Shown: positions 35,215 through 56,065 of the stretch, piece after piece
Layout: every line of letters starts with the position of its first letter
Numbering within the stretch: position 1 is the first letter of the stretch
Source: Anaeromyces robustus
Lineage: Eukaryota; Neocallimastigomycota; Neocallimastigomycetes; Neocallimastigales; Neocallimastigaceae
DNA length: 64,000 bases
Assembly (NCBI GenBank): GCA_002104895.1
Contig: MCFG01000097.1
Location: 37,501 to 101,500 of the forward strand
Reading direction: 5' to 3'
Notes under the pieces: generated by a model
The model's input: the letters and a program-made list of their open reading frames with translations, nothing else
What the model was told of the DNA's origin: nothing
Database searches by the model: none
Position numbers and translations under genes: made by a program

Positions 35215-35527
35215 ATTATTAAATAAATAAATAAATTATTAAATAAATAAATAAATAAATAAAAAAAAATAAATAAATTATTAAAAAGAATATGTATATA
35301 TAAAAAATAATATTTTTTGTTTTTAAATAAAATATATATATATAAAATACTTTTTTAAGGAATATGTTTTTTATAATATTTAAGATATTATTATGATACA
35401 TATAAATGTTTTTAGTGATTATTGATTATTTATATAATATTATAGATATATAATAGATATTAAAAAATCAATAATAAAAATTAAAATATATACTGAATAG
35501 ATAAATATGCCTGTATATGTTATAAAT

Positions 35528-35562
<35 letters not shown>

Positions 35563-36465
35563 TATAAGTATAATAATAGTTTTTATAAAAAAAACTAATC
35601 AAAAAAGTTTTATTATATTATATAATATTTTAAATGATTGTTATTTATTTATCTATTTATTTATTTTTTATTTATTTATTTATATATGCTAAAACTTTAT
35701 ATAACTTTTTTTCTTTTTTCCTATAGATTTTAATTAATTTTCTTTTATGTATCATCCATTAAACTTTTTAAAATAAAAATAATTTTTTTTTATTTTATTA
35801 AATTATTTATAAATTTTAATATAAGTGATATTACATATACATAAAATTTAATTTTTAAATTTAATTTATTAATTAGAAAAGAAAACAATTATATATTATT
35901 TCAGATCAATTTTTTTTTCTTTTTATATATTATTTCTATGCTTTTATTATAATTATAGATTATATTTAGAAATACATAGAGTGTTGACAACAAGTTAGTA
36001 CGATATGGATAAAGGTCCATACACTCCATGTAATTAGCGTAACGTAATAAGTCTTTAAAGAAAGAAAGAAAGAAAGAAAGAAAAAAAAAACTATAGTTGT
36101 ATATGAAAATGTAAATAAAATTTAGTAATTACAACAACAACAACAATAATATACAATTATATATTATTATTAATTATTGTTATATTCATCTATTATATGA
36201 AAAAAACAAATTATCAATATTATAATAATAACGAATATTAAAATACTTTTTATTTTATTTTATGTTATTTTATTTTAATTATTATTTATCAATTATAATT
36301 TATTATTTTTTTATTTTTATTTTTCTTTTATTTAATTTTTATTTTATTTTATTTCATGTATAAAATAAAATATATAATACATGGAATATAGTATATATAT
36401 ATATATATACTAAAATTAATATTTTGGAAATATTATATATACATATAAATAATATATATAAAAAT

Positions 36466-36505
<40 letters not shown>

Positions 36506-36754
36506 AATATATATATATATATTTATAAATATAAGAAGAAAAAAAAAGTATAAATATAAAAGTAAAATAAAAAATCTATAAAGTTCTATGAAAAATATAT
36601 ATGTATATAATATGTATATAATATATTTCTATTTTTAAATTAATAAATTAATGTATATATAATAATAATCATTATTATTATTATTATGATAAAGTTTATG
36701 TTGATGTTGATGTTGATGTTAATGTTAATGTTGATATTATATATATAATATCAA

Positions 36755-36830
<76 letters not shown>
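32084..36830. other. 4.7-kb gene-poor region
   Basis: AT-rich throughout, with AAAT arrays (33440-33535, 33755-33845, 35165-35270, 36470-36505), an AAAG tract at 36056-36083 and poly(T) runs (35530-35560, 36786-36828). A slightly less AT-rich patch near 35980-36050 contains a small hairpin (TATGGA/TCCATA) but fits no RNA gene I know. No coding exon can be supported. Confidence 0.55.
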
Positions 36831-43724
<6,894 letters not shown>

Positions 43725-44324
43725 ATTACTTTAATAATTTTTTTTTATAACAAATATAATAATAATAATAATAATAAAATTAAAATAAAAGGAAAGAAAG
43801 AAAGAAAAAAACAATAAATTATAAAAAAAAAAAAAAATTAGTATTGCATAATTTTAATTTTTAAATTTTTTCATTTCTTTTATTAATAGATTAATATATA
43901 ATAAAATTATACTTTAAAGAAATTTTAAACTACCTTATTAAATATTATTTTAACAATCATGAAAAAATGATTTAAAATATTTATATATTATAAAGTAATA
44001 TTTATAAGAGATTTACACATAAAAAAATTAATTAAATATTATAATATTGTCATTTAATCTATATCAACACATTGATTATTTTTTTTATTAATGTATAGCT
44101 TTTTTTTATATTATTATAATTATTATTTTCATTATTAATATATACTTTATTTTATATAAAATGAATATAATAATTATTTATTAATTATATTAATAATTGA
44201 AAAAAATTTTTTTTTTTAGGATACAAATATTACCCAATTTATATAAAAAAATTTAATTATTAAATAAAGGGTTAAAAATTACATTGAAATTGTAATAGAT
44301 AATTATTAAAAAATATTTAGAATA
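43725..44324. other. Intergenic upstream of paralogue B
   Basis: AT-rich. No gene recognised. Confidence 0.5.
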
Positions 44325-44413
44325 ATTGCCCAACTTTTCAGCGATCAAATTCTGTTGCCAGAAAAAGAAAGCCAATCCGAAGGATTCACTAAGCCATTCA
44401 ATTGGTAGTAGTG
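44325..44413 (-). pseudogene. Fragment of 18S rRNA gene (3' minor domain, helix 44 region)
   Basis: The minus strand reads CACTACTACCAATTGAATGG, then CTTAGTGAATCCTTCGGATT, and later GGCAAC, GCTGAAAAGTTGG. This follows the conserved eukaryotic 18S stretch near the 3' end (CTACTACCGATTGAATGGCTTAGTGAG, then GGCAAC, then GCTGAGAAGTTG). Only about 89 bp are rDNA-like; flanking DNA on both sides is unrelated and AT-rich. It cannot be a functional rRNA gene. The expansion-segment part differs from the yeast and animal forms I remember, so comparison with the species' own rDNA is needed to date it. Confidence 0.85.
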
Positions 44414-44516
44414 AAAAATTATGAATTATTAATACTTATGTTAATTTTTTTTATTGATAATAATAATAAATAATAATAATTAAAAAAAATTTTTTTTTTA
44501 ACATATTTAAATAAGA

Positions 44517-44572
<56 letters not shown>

Positions 44573-44927
44573 AATAAAATAAAATAAAATATTGTAATTA
44601 GAAAGGAATTATTTTCTAATATATATATATATATAGCCAAAACTAAAAATAAAAATAGTTTAAAAATATCCATAATAAAAGTGTAATTATTATAATAATC
44701 ATTACATTATTATTAGTATTATTGGTATTATTGATATTATTAGTATTAGTATTAGTGTTAGTTTATAACAGCTGCAAAAGTAACAAAATAAAGATTAGAT
44801 ATATGTAGTGCTTAAAAAAACATATTAATATAAAATTTTTATTATTTTTAATTCAAAATTTTAATTTTTTTTTTTTATTAATTTTTTTTTCTATTTATTT
44901 ATTTAAAATATTAAGTTATGTTTATTA
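44414..44927. other. Intergenic downstream of paralogue A
   Basis: AT-rich, with a poly(A) run (44538-44570) and TATTAG repeats near 44705-44760. No gene recognised. Confidence 0.5.
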
Positions 44928-46454
44928 TCATAAATTATTATTTCGTAATCGAAATGAACAATATTTTCTATCTATTCGTTGTAATAAAAATTCTAAAGTT
45001 GTCCATTGATAATCAAGAATATCTGATGTTGCTATTAATTCTTGATCAGTTAAATTTTTATATTTTTTTCGTAAAAAATGCATTATATTTTTATTTACAT
45101 TTATTTTCACCGAACATCGTTTATTCAATTTTTTACAACAATAATATATATTTAATTGGAGTTTATCACGACATTGAATTAAATAACTAAAAAGATTACG
45201 AGATAAATAATCAACATCTATTAATTCTTGTCTATTAGATACATCATAACTTAAAAGTCTAAAAATTTTTATATATTGATCTGATAATTTGTCATATAAT
45301 GGGGGTATTTCAGATAAACAATCTTGAACAACTTCTAAAGCCTTTTCAATTAATTCCATAGGTAAATCATCAAACATATTTATAAAATCATCCATTTTTA
45401 CTTTATTTTGATTATTTTTTTTATTAACGAGTTTTTTAATGGTTTTAGAATTTTGTTTTTGTTTTTTCATCATATTTAATCGTATTACATGTTCATTATA
45501 ATTATTAGAATGCTTTTTATATTTTTTATTTTTGTTAGAAGGTTTATTTTTATTTTTATTTTTATTTTTATTTTTATTTTTATTTTTGCCTTTATTACTA
45601 TTATTTATATTTTCATTTTTGTTTTCATTATGCATTTCCTCTTCTTGTTCATCTTTATCATTATCATCTTCATTATTTTCATTATTATTTTTATCATCAT
45701 TATTGTCATCATCATCACCATCGTCATCGTCATCATTATCATTTTCATTATTTTCATTATTATTTTTATCATCGTTATCGTTATCGTTATCGTTATTGTC
45801 ATCGTCATCGTCATCATTATCATTTTCATTTTCATTATCATTTTCATTATCATTATCATTATTATTTTCATTTTCGTTTTCATTTTCATTTTCATTTTCG
45901 TTTTCATTATCATCGTTATCATCATTATCATTATCATTATTATTATTATTTAATTCACTTTCTGATTCTTCCATTTCATCTTCTTGTTCATCATTATTAA
46001 ATTCATCTAATTCATAAGTTAAGCCATTATCATCATTTAAATAAGTAAGATTTTTTTCTTTTCCTTGTCCTTTTTCCTTTAATTTTAATTTTAATTTTAT
46101 TAAATTATTAATTTTGATTTTTAGTTTTACTTTTTCATTTGCTCGCATTTTTTCTTTTTCCATTTCTTTATTTTTTATTTCTAATTCTTTTATCCTTTCT
46201 ATTTTTTTTTCTTCTATTTTTTCTTTTAATTTATATTTCAATATATCTTTTTCTTTAGCTTTTTCTTGCTGTATCTTCATTTCTTCAATTTTATATTCCT
46301 TTATTTTTTCTTTTTCTTTTTCTTTATCTTTTATTTTTTTTAATAATTTGTTTCTTAATATATTATTATTAACAGATGTTATTTCACTTTCAGTATTTTG
46401 CGTTGTTGTTTCTTCATTTTCCATTGAATATTCATTATTTTTATCATAGTTTTC

Positions 46455-46526
<72 letters not shown>

Positions 46527-47217
46527 AGTACTACTGCCACTATTGAAAATATCTTTACTATTATTATAATTACTGTCATAAGTTTCATAGTCATCTATAT
46601 TATCACTATTATCGATATTATCATTTTTATAATTATTACTGACATTTTCATTTTCTGAAGCATTATCAATTAAAGAAGCTATTGAAAAAGGATTTTGAGA
46701 ATAATTGAAATTCTTAGAATTTTGAGCTGGTATATTTTGGTTATTATTTTTATTATTAAATAATATTCTTTTAGAATTATTCATATTATTGTCATCAGAG
46801 GTAGGAGAACTAATAGTATTTTCATTATGAATAATATTAGTATTATTCATATTAACAAAATCTACGAGGGAATTAATAACCATTTTTATTCTTTTTACAG
46901 TACAATTTTTTTGAATTTCATTTTTATTATTTTTTAATTCATCTTCAAATTGATTTTCTAATTCTAATTCTGGGTCAAATTTTCTTTTTTTTAATTCTTA
47001 AAAGTATACAGAATATATAATTTTAAATATAATTTAAATAATATTAATTAAAAATTAGAATGATAAATACTGAATAATACATATTTAATATTTATACTAT
47101 TATTATTATAATTATTATTATTATTATTTAAAATATATATATAAATAACAAACCATTTATTTTATTATGAGAATCAGTTTTTATATTTATTAAATTTAAA
47201 CCATTTTGAACCTCCAT
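44928..47217 (-). CDS. Low-complexity protein with conserved C-terminal domain (paralogue A)
   Basis: Two exons, 47154-47217 (start MEVQNGLNLINIKTDSHNKI) and 44928-46996, join in phase to 710 residues. Exon 2 opens ELKKRKFDPELELENQFEDE, matching the second exon of paralogue B in sequence and splice phase. The middle holds an Asn run, a long Lys/Glu single-helix segment (KEKEKIKEYKIEEMKIQQEK, about 46090-46340), an Asp/Glu/Asn-rich acidic stretch (45640-45990) and a KNKNKN basic stretch (45540-45600). The C-terminal 180 residues (NYNEHVIRLN, EIPPLYDKLSDQYIKIFRLL, NIYYCCKKLNKRC, LDYQWTTLEFLLQRIDRKYC) match the C-terminus of paralogue B. Alternating acidic and basic tracts suggest a nucleic-acid or chromatin environment, but no known domain is recognised. 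Confidence 0.82.
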
Positions 47218-48117
47218 GTTTCTTATAATGTTACATCAAATAATATATTATAATTATATTAAATTCATATAAGTAGTTTTTATAAAGAAAAATATATAAA
47301 AAAATAAAAATAAAAATAAAAAAATATATATATAAATTAATGATTTATAAAAATGTTTTTTTAAACGTTATTTTAAATAAAAATCATGTTATAATATATA
47401 ATGAAAAATAAAATTACTGTAAATTCATATATGTATTTCTTTATAATATATGTTTTTTATATTTATGTTTAAGAATTTACTCTACATTTAATTAAAATTT
47501 ATTTGTTGTTAATAGAGATATATATTAAAAAACATTTTTATTTTTTTATTATAATAATTTTTAAATTTAATTTAATATTTTTTTTACTATATAATTTTTC
47601 TAAATAAAGTATGTGAAATAAAAAAAAAAGAGAAAGTTTTTTTTTACAAAAAACCTTACACTTATTTTATATGTTTTGGTTATATATATTATATTATAAT
47701 ATTATACATATATTAAATAGATTTTATAACAATAATTAAGAAAAATAAATTAAAAATCACCAAATAAAAATTTTTTAATAAAAAAAAAAAAAACTAAAAA
47801 CTTTAAATTTTATTTATAAAAGATATATATAAATAGTATAAATAATTAAAATTTTAATTTTATTATAATTTTTGTTGTTATTATTTTAAATGTGACATAT
47901 TTATTTTACATTACATTATTATTTTTATGATTTGTTAAATAATCAATTAATAATTTTTAATCCTCATTATATACTATTCTTATATAGTCTAATAGAATTT
48001 GACCTCTTATATTCATATATTTCATTGAATATTATATTATAATTTAATATCCAAAACTGTATGGAATATTGTAATGGTGTAATACTACTTTTACAATTCC
48101 CTATATTTATATTCTAT
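47218..48117. other. Intergenic upstream of paralogue A
   Basis: AT-rich; presumably carries the promoter of paralogue A. No gene or RNA recognised. Confidence 0.5.
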
Positions 48118-49470
48118 TCATTTTTTCATTAAAGATTTTACTAAGTCCTCATACTCTTCATAATATACATTATATAATGGGGTTTCATCACCAAGATATT
48201 TAATATTTATGTTTTCTCCATCTTCCACTAGATACTCTATTATATTTCACTTCTATTCATGCATTTATAAATTAATGATGTATTGTATTAAGATATCTTT
48301 TTACATTCATTAATTAATGATGTGTTATATTAAGATATCCATTTACATTCATAAATTAATGATGTGTTATAATAAGATATCTTTTTATATTTATATCTTC
48401 TCTTTGTTCCATTAAATATTTCCATGTTCATTTGATTCAAATAATAATGTCTCTCTATAATTATCTTTTATATCTAAATTTTCTTTATTTTATACTAAGT
48501 ATTTCACTATATATATTTCTATCATGATATGATATATTATGGTTGTATTATTCCTATTTTTTTTTCATTAATTAATGGTGTCATAACCTAAATTCATTTG
48601 ATCTTTTTTATTTATATCTGCTCAAAATTCTACTAGACATTTTACCGTAATGATATTAAAATTATTTAATATTTCTCTTTTATTAATATATACACCTTGT
48701 TCCATTAAAATTTCATTTTTAATACCATATGAAATAAATAATAATATTTTTTCTTTTGTTTATTATTTCACTAAATATTTTATTACATTATCATTTCTAC
48801 TATTACATGCATAAAATAATAGTGTTTCACCATTCTTAATTTCTATATTTCAACTTACTCTATGTATTATAAACATTTTATTACACTTTCATTTTCTCTA
48901 AATCAATGATGTCAGTCTACATTTAATTTTACATTTATATGGGCTTATATTCTATTAAATATTTTTATAATATTTTCATTCCCACTTTCACATGTTTTAA
49001 TTAATTACTTTATTTCTAAGAAGTAGAATATTTCTCATGTCTTGTTTACGTTTCTTCTTTATTAATATTAACTTCGATATTTTATTGTTTATATTTTCTA
49101 TTATTTCATTTCTATTTCCATGGACATATATAAATAATAATATTTTTCCTTCTTTATTACTATTATTTATATCAGTCTATGAAAATTCTTTATCATATTT
49201 TCATTTCCTTTAATTGTTTACAACTATTTATCATACTCATTATCTTTATTATCAGATGAAATGAAATAATTTTTTATATAAAATTTGTTTATTTAAGCAT
49301 GAATTTTATATTTTTATAATAAAGAAATAATTTTATAATATAATATCTAGTAATTCAACATTATCATCTTTAAATAATTGTATTAAACTGGAATATATAT
49401 TTAAATATTCATTACAATCTTTCTTTATAAATGATAATATTTTTTGATAATTTCTATTATCAATATTCAT
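48118..49470 (-). pseudogene. Decayed ankyrin-repeat gene
   Basis: Reading the minus strand gives ankyrin-like pieces in shifting frames. They include an N-terminal segment SFIKKDCNEYLNIYSSLIQL (about 49330-49440), NGETLLFYACNSRNDNVIKY (48781-48830), CLVEF then stop then ADINKKD (about 48590-48650), ETLLFESNEHGN (about 48430-48470), and EYLVEDGENINIKYLGDETP near the end. The last piece ends at TGA 48118. The expected ankyrin pattern is G-x-T-P/L-L-x-x-A followed by VKYLVE-x-GA-(D/N)I-N. Stops and frame changes occur throughout, so the gene is dead. Ankyrin-repeat proteins are common in anaerobic fungi (family knowledge). Confidence 0.8.
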
Positions 49471-49659
49471 ATTATTATTATTATTATTATTTATTATTAT
49501 TATTATTATTAGTATAATTACTTATTATATATTATTATTATTATTATTTATTATTATTATTGTTATTGTTATTACAAAAGATTCAATCTTTAAATTATAA
49601 TTGATATTTTCAATACTAACAATATTTACAATATTTTTATTATATTTAGTAATAACAAA

Positions 49660-49753
<94 letters not shown>

Positions 49754-50167
49754 TTTTTTATTTTAATAAAAAAAAAATTAATAATAATAATAAAAAATTG
49801 TATTAAAATAAAAAAATTATTAATTATAAAAAATAAATGTTTGATATTATACTAAATTTGTGTAATGATAGTTAAAATCAAATATTATTTTGTGTAATGT
49901 TTTAAAAAAATCATATGGCGAAAAAGTTAATTATACATAAAAATATAGCAAAATATTAATTATACATAAAAATATACAATAAAAAATCTTTTTATACTTT
50001 TTTATTAGTTTCATTAGTCTGTGTAATGTTACAGAAAAAAATATTTATTTTCAAGTTGTTTATAATATTTATAATTTTAAAAAATTCATGATAACTCTTA
50101 AGATTTAAAATAAAAAAGTTTAGATGAAAGTTACAATTTTTTTTTATTCTATATACATATTTTATTA

Positions 50168-50219
<52 letters not shown>

Positions 50220-50757
50220 AGAGAGAAAAGACAAATAATAAAAAAAAAATAAAAAATAAAATTTATGAATTGATATATATCTAAATAATATAAATGATAA
50301 TAATATAATATATTTTTACTATTATTATTATTATTATTATTATTATCTTTAATTTTTATTTATTTTTTTATATCTTTTTGTTATTATTTTATTTTATTTA
50401 TTTATTTATTTAATTTTCTTTTTTATTTTTATTTTTATATTTATATTAATTATATATTATTATTAGTTTATTTTTGATTGTATTTTGTTATTTATATCAA
50501 TAGGAAAGCTTATGTTGATATGTTGATTGAATTTATATAATGACAATTATTTGTTATTTACTTATTACATATATGATCAATTTAAATATTATACTCATAA
50601 TCTTATTAACATAAAATACTAAAAATTATTATATGATATAATATTATACTTAAAATTATTATTATTATTAATATTATTATTATTTTATAATATTATTTTA
50701 CATAGGATATTATTTATTTATAAATATTTTATATAAATTAAATTATTTTTTTCTTTT

Positions 50758-50799
<42 letters not shown>

Positions 50800-51033
50800 T
50801 ATAATATATATATTTTAGCTTAAAATTATAATTAAAGCTTGCTATGAATATTAGGAAAATAAAAAAAAATTAAAAAAAAAAAAAGGAAAAGAAATCCACT
50901 TTTCAATAACAATTAATTAATAATATAATAATAATATTGAATAATATTGAGTTAAAAAAGAATAAAATATAAAAAAAATAGTTATCTTAATTTTGATTAT
51001 TTAATATAAAGATAGATTTTGATAAAAAATAGT
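49471..51033. other. Intergenic with ATT arrays and long poly(A)/poly(T)
   Basis: (TTA)n at 49660-49750, a 46-base A run (50171-50216) followed by GAGAGAGA, and a poly(T) run at 50760-50798. No gene recognised. Confidence 0.6.
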
Positions 51034-52021
51034 CTACATAATAGCACATGTTGTTTTAGGTTCATCAGGGACTTCTTCACCCTTTTCTATTTCACCTAAC
51101 ATTAATTCAAATGCTTTAGCGATATTTGTATTATGTTTTGCTGATGCTTCTATATTAGCACAATTCCATTCTTTTGCAATTTTTTGTGTTTCTTCAAAAG
51201 TAACCTCACGTTGTAAATGTAAATCACTCTTATTACCAATAAGTACAATAGGTACCCAATCAGTTTGGGTATGATTTAAAATTTTATCTCGAATGACTTG
51301 ACATATTTCCAGTGATGCTCTAGAAGTAATTGAATATACAAGCATATAACCATGAATACCAATAGAATGCTTTTTATTTAGAATTGAATGTTCGTCTTGA
51401 CCAGCAGTATCTATGATTTCAGCTTTGTATTCTTGATTATGATATTTTATTATTTTTGTAAAAGTATTTTCAATTGTTGGATAATATAAATCTATAAATT
51501 GGTCTTCTACATATTGGACAGTTAATGATGACTAATGAATTTTATAAATATAAACATTTTAAATTTTAAAATAGTAATAATTTATTATTTAATCAATTAT
51601 ATTTCATTATTATTATTATTTGTATAAAATATTTATAAAATTAAATATTTAATTTTTTGTAAATATAATTATAATATATAATAAGAAATATATTTCAATA
51701 TTTATATAAAGATATTTAATTAATAATATTTATAAAAAAAAATAATTAGTTTAAAATTAATAAATATAATGTTTGAAATCTTTTAAACAATTAATTATTT
51801 ACATTTCATAAAGATAATATTTATAATAATATAGTTTAGTATTATTTTTTTATCTTTATTTATTTTTTTTTTTTTAAAAAAAAATATTATTATTGTTGTT
51901 TAATTTTTAAAATATATCATTAATATTAATAATTTAATATGTTATTTATTTTTTTCTTTACCTTTCCAACAGAAGGTGAACCTAAAACAACTATTCTTCT
52001 TATTCTTTCTTGCCCAGACAT
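51034..52021 (-). CDS. rheb: Rheb-type small GTPase
   Basis: Exons 51962-52021 and 51034-51531 join at a GT/AG intron exactly after the P-loop Lys, giving 185 residues. G1 is GSPSVGKSS; switch I is YYPTIENTF, the Rheb effector sequence; G3 is DTAGQDE; G4 is NKSD; G5 is EASAK. The C-terminus CAIM is a CaaX box for prenylation. Rheb has a distinctive PTIENTF effector and an Arg-to-Ser-type change in the P-loop (here SPSVGKS), which separates it from Ras. It activates TORC1 on endomembranes in fungi and animals. Appears intact and single in the window. Confidence 0.95.
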
Positions 52022-52159
52022 GTTGTGATGTATTTATATATATTTTTAAATGATATTTATAATATTTATGTATTTTTTTATAATTAATTTTAAAATTCTA
52101 TATGACTCTAAAAAATATATTATAAAAATAAAAAAGATAAAATTGGTTAATATTAAATT

Positions 52160-52192
<33 letters not shown>

Positions 52193-55100
52193 GTAAAAAA
52201 TATTATAAAAATAAAAAAGATAAAATTAGATAAAAAAAACAATTTTCAAAATTTAATATCTCTTATTATGAAATTCTATTTTTTTTTTTTTTTTTTGTAT
52301 TATTATTATATTTTTCTGTTTTTATTTTGTTTGGTTTGTTCTTGTTTTAAAATTTTTCTTTTGATTTTAATTTTTGTTTTTTATTATTATCTTATTTTGT
52401 TTCTGTTTTTGCTCTTGTTTTTATTTTTATTAGTTATTTTATATTTTATATATATATATTTTTTTTGTTTCTTCTTTTTCTTTTTCTTGTTTTTGTTTTT
52501 GTTTTTGTTTCCATTTTTGTTTTTGTTTTTGTTTTTATTTTTGTTTTTATTTTTATTTTTATTTTTGTTTTTGTTTTTATATCTATATTTATATTTACAT
52601 TTCAATTATATTTTTTAAAAAAATATTACTAATAGTATTATAATTATTATATTATTTTTATAATAAAATTTCTCACACCCTCTTTTAAACACTATTATTT
52701 TATCATATTGTTATTTATTATTTCATGACGAATTATTAGATTTATTATAAAATGCCATAGATTAAACTCATTTAAAAATTATTTATGTTCTCATTGTTTT
52801 ATTTATCATGTTTTGTTATATACGTATATATTTTATTATTAATCATTATTAATATTTTCAAATGTAATTATGGACCGATTCGCTTAATTTATCAACATTT
52901 AAATAATTTGTAAGAATGTTTTCAATATATTTCGCCGAGACATTAAAACATTACGAAATCTTTTTTTATATTACATTTTAAATAAATTAATAATATATGT
53001 TAAAAAAAAAAAATATATATTTATGAATAGATATTAGATTTACTTTGAATTTATTTTGTGAAATCTTGATTTCCAATAAGAAATATTAATGAATAAAATA
53101 TGACATATAAAGATAATTAATGATTAAATAAAAAACAATAATAATAATAATAAGAAAGATTTATTTTGTTTTATTTTTTTGTTTCTCTTAATTATTATTT
53201 TTTTTTTAATTTTTATTTTTATTATTATTACTATTATTATTATTATTACTGATTTTATTTTTTATTATTATTTTTTAAAAGTGTGATGAAAATCGCTTTA
53301 TTATTTAATTATAGGTATAGTATTTTTATTTAAATAAATAATGTTTTTAAATAAATAAAAATTTAAATTTTGAGGTGTTTTATTAAGATAAATAATAATT
53401 AATTTATGTGTAAATAATGTTAATTAATAGTAATTAAAAATAATAATAAATAAAAGCAAATAATGTATAATAAATAATAAATAATAAATGAATAATAAAT
53501 AATAATATATTAAAAATATAAAAAATATATATATTTTCAATATATAAATATTTAATTAATAAAAAATTTTTTTCTTTAATTATAATTTAATTTCTAATAA
53601 ATTTTTTTAATAAATATGGCAAGAATGATTTGTTGTTTATATATTAATGAATTAAATGGAAGAAGCATTAAAACATAAAATGTGGCTTGTATTCCTAATA
53701 TTTATATATATTGTGAGTGTTTCTTTCGCCAATTCTCAAGTAGCATATTTACTCATGTGGCTTATATATTTGTATTATATAATTTAAATAAATAAAAAAA
53801 TATATATATTATAATAAAAGACAAGAGTATTATAAAATTTAAATAATTTATTAAAAAAGTGATTATTATTCTTTTTTTATGATTTTTTATTTGTCTATTA
53901 TTTTTTTATATAATTTTTATATTACTAAGAAAACTATTTTTTAATATTTTCTTTCTATTTTTTATATATTTTTAATTTTTATTATTTTTTATATACTTTA
54001 TTTTTTTTATTATATCCTTTTATATTATATTTTTATAAGTATCAAATAAATAATTATAATTTTTTTTTTAAAAAAAAATATTTATTTAAATATTATTGAT
54101 TCATTATTTTATATAAATGAATAATTTAAATAATTTTTAAGTTTTTGTAAAGTCAATATTTGGTTACATCTTTACATATTTATGTTATTTATATTAATTA
54201 AACATTTAAACTATAATTCAACAAGATTATATATTTATTCATTTACTTATATATTTAAATTTGTTTAAAATTGTTTAAAAATTATTAAATTTATGACTTT
54301 AATAATGCAATAGATTCATATATATCTATTAATATTGATGTATCTATTGTAGCTTGGGTTTTTATATCATATGATAAAATTATTAAATTAATGTCTTTTT
54401 TATATATAATAAATGTACTTTCTATTTAATTAATATATATGTCAATGTCACAGTCATATCACTTAATTATATGCTATATTTATAATACATTATATAATAA
54501 TATATTTATATAAAATTTTTTATTTTAAAAAATTGATTCTTTATATCCCTTTCAGTATGATTGTTTATTTTATTGTTTTTTGTTAATAAAGGTATATTTA
54601 AAAATAATTCATTATTATTATAAAAGATATAAAGAAATAAAAAAAAAAGAGAAATATAAATAATTATAATAGTGATAATAAAAAATTCTAAAAAATTATA
54701 TTGTAATATGTATAAGATATATATTATAAAAATTCTCTACAACATTTGTTATCTCAATGTTATTGTAATATATTAGATAATAAAATAACAATAAAAGTTT
54801 TTTTTTATTTATACCTAATACAAATTATATTATTAATTATTATTTAGATAAAATATTTATTATTTATATATTAAAATTAAAATATATTAATTTGAAAGAA
54901 CTCATTATTAATTATTTATTTATTGTTTGTTTTATATAAGACCTAGATAGTTAATCAATCAAGTATGATATTTTATATTTAGTTTAATTATAATTTTATT
55001 GTGTGAATAATGGATAAAGTTAAAATATAACAATTTTGTTTACCAATAAATAAAAAAACTATATAAATATTTAATTTCATGTTTAACAATTGATTTGATT

Positions 55101-55480
55101 TTGATTTTTACTTAATCAGTTTAGTTTTTTTTTTTTTTTTCCTTTAACAATAATAAAAAAAATATACAATTTTAAATAATAGTTATTTTAATATATAAAA
55201 ATATTTTACTATTTATGGTTCTAGTGTAACATTTTTGCAAACTTTAATTATTATTATTTATTTGTTTAATTTATATTATTTAATAAATTCTACATAAAGA
55301 AAGAATAAAAATTCTGTTTTTTATTAAACGATATTTATCTTTTGATAGGTCAAGTCTAATAATTTAATAAATAAATAAATAGATATTAAATAATATTTAA
55401 ATAATTTTTCAGATATTATATATATAAATAAATGTATAAATAGATCTTTTTCATTAAAACTTATTAATATCTGTTTTATT
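52022..55480. other. Gene-poor region upstream of Rheb
   Basis: TTTTTG-type pyrimidine-rich repeats at 52485-52590 and AT-rich DNA after that. Patches with slightly more G+C (52860-52960, 53630-53770) may be old element remains, but no family is recognisable. No coding exon can be supported. Confidence 0.5.
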
Positions 55481-56065
55481 AAAATTTTGATTTAATTTAT
55501 ATAATAATATTGATACAATATTCCCTTAAATACACATTATTTCTAAACCCATATTTTTAAACCTTTTATCCCATATAAACTAACATTTAATAAAACTTCT
55601 TTATAATATTATTAATATCTTAAAACATAATAATTTTATTTATATTAAAAGTTATTCTTATCAATATTTATTAATATCTTAAAATAAATTATAAATATTT
55701 TATTAATATCAAATAAATTTTATTAATACTTTATAATAAATATTCTTATAATAAATTTTATCAATATTCTTATAATAAATATTCTTATAATAAATATTCT
55801 TATAATAAATATTATCAATATTCTTATAATAAATAAATATTATTAATACTTTATAAATCTTATTAATATCTTATAATAAATTCTATATCTTTATTAATAT
55901 TTTAAATAAATCATATTAATATTTTATAATAAACTTTATATATATAATAAATAATATTTTAAATAATATTTTATTAATATCTTATATAATTATTTTATCA
56001 ATATCAAATATTTTATAATACTTTATTAATATATTTTATTTATATTCTTATAACAATAATTACTA
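55481..56065. repeat. Degenerate TATTAATATCTTATAATAAA repeat field
   Basis: Irregular repeats of about 20 bp built from TTAATATCTTATAATAAAT and TATTCTTATAATAAA, with tight copies at 55750-55830. No coding content. Confidence 0.75.

Noticed and set aside
35980-36050. Possible structured RNA around TATGGATAAAGGTCCATA
   Set aside because: Only one 6-bp stem; no conserved RNA motif recognised.
45489-46449. Plus-strand open frames opposite paralogue A
   Set aside because: Shadows of Asp/Glu/Asn and Lys/Glu codon tracts; no conserved content.
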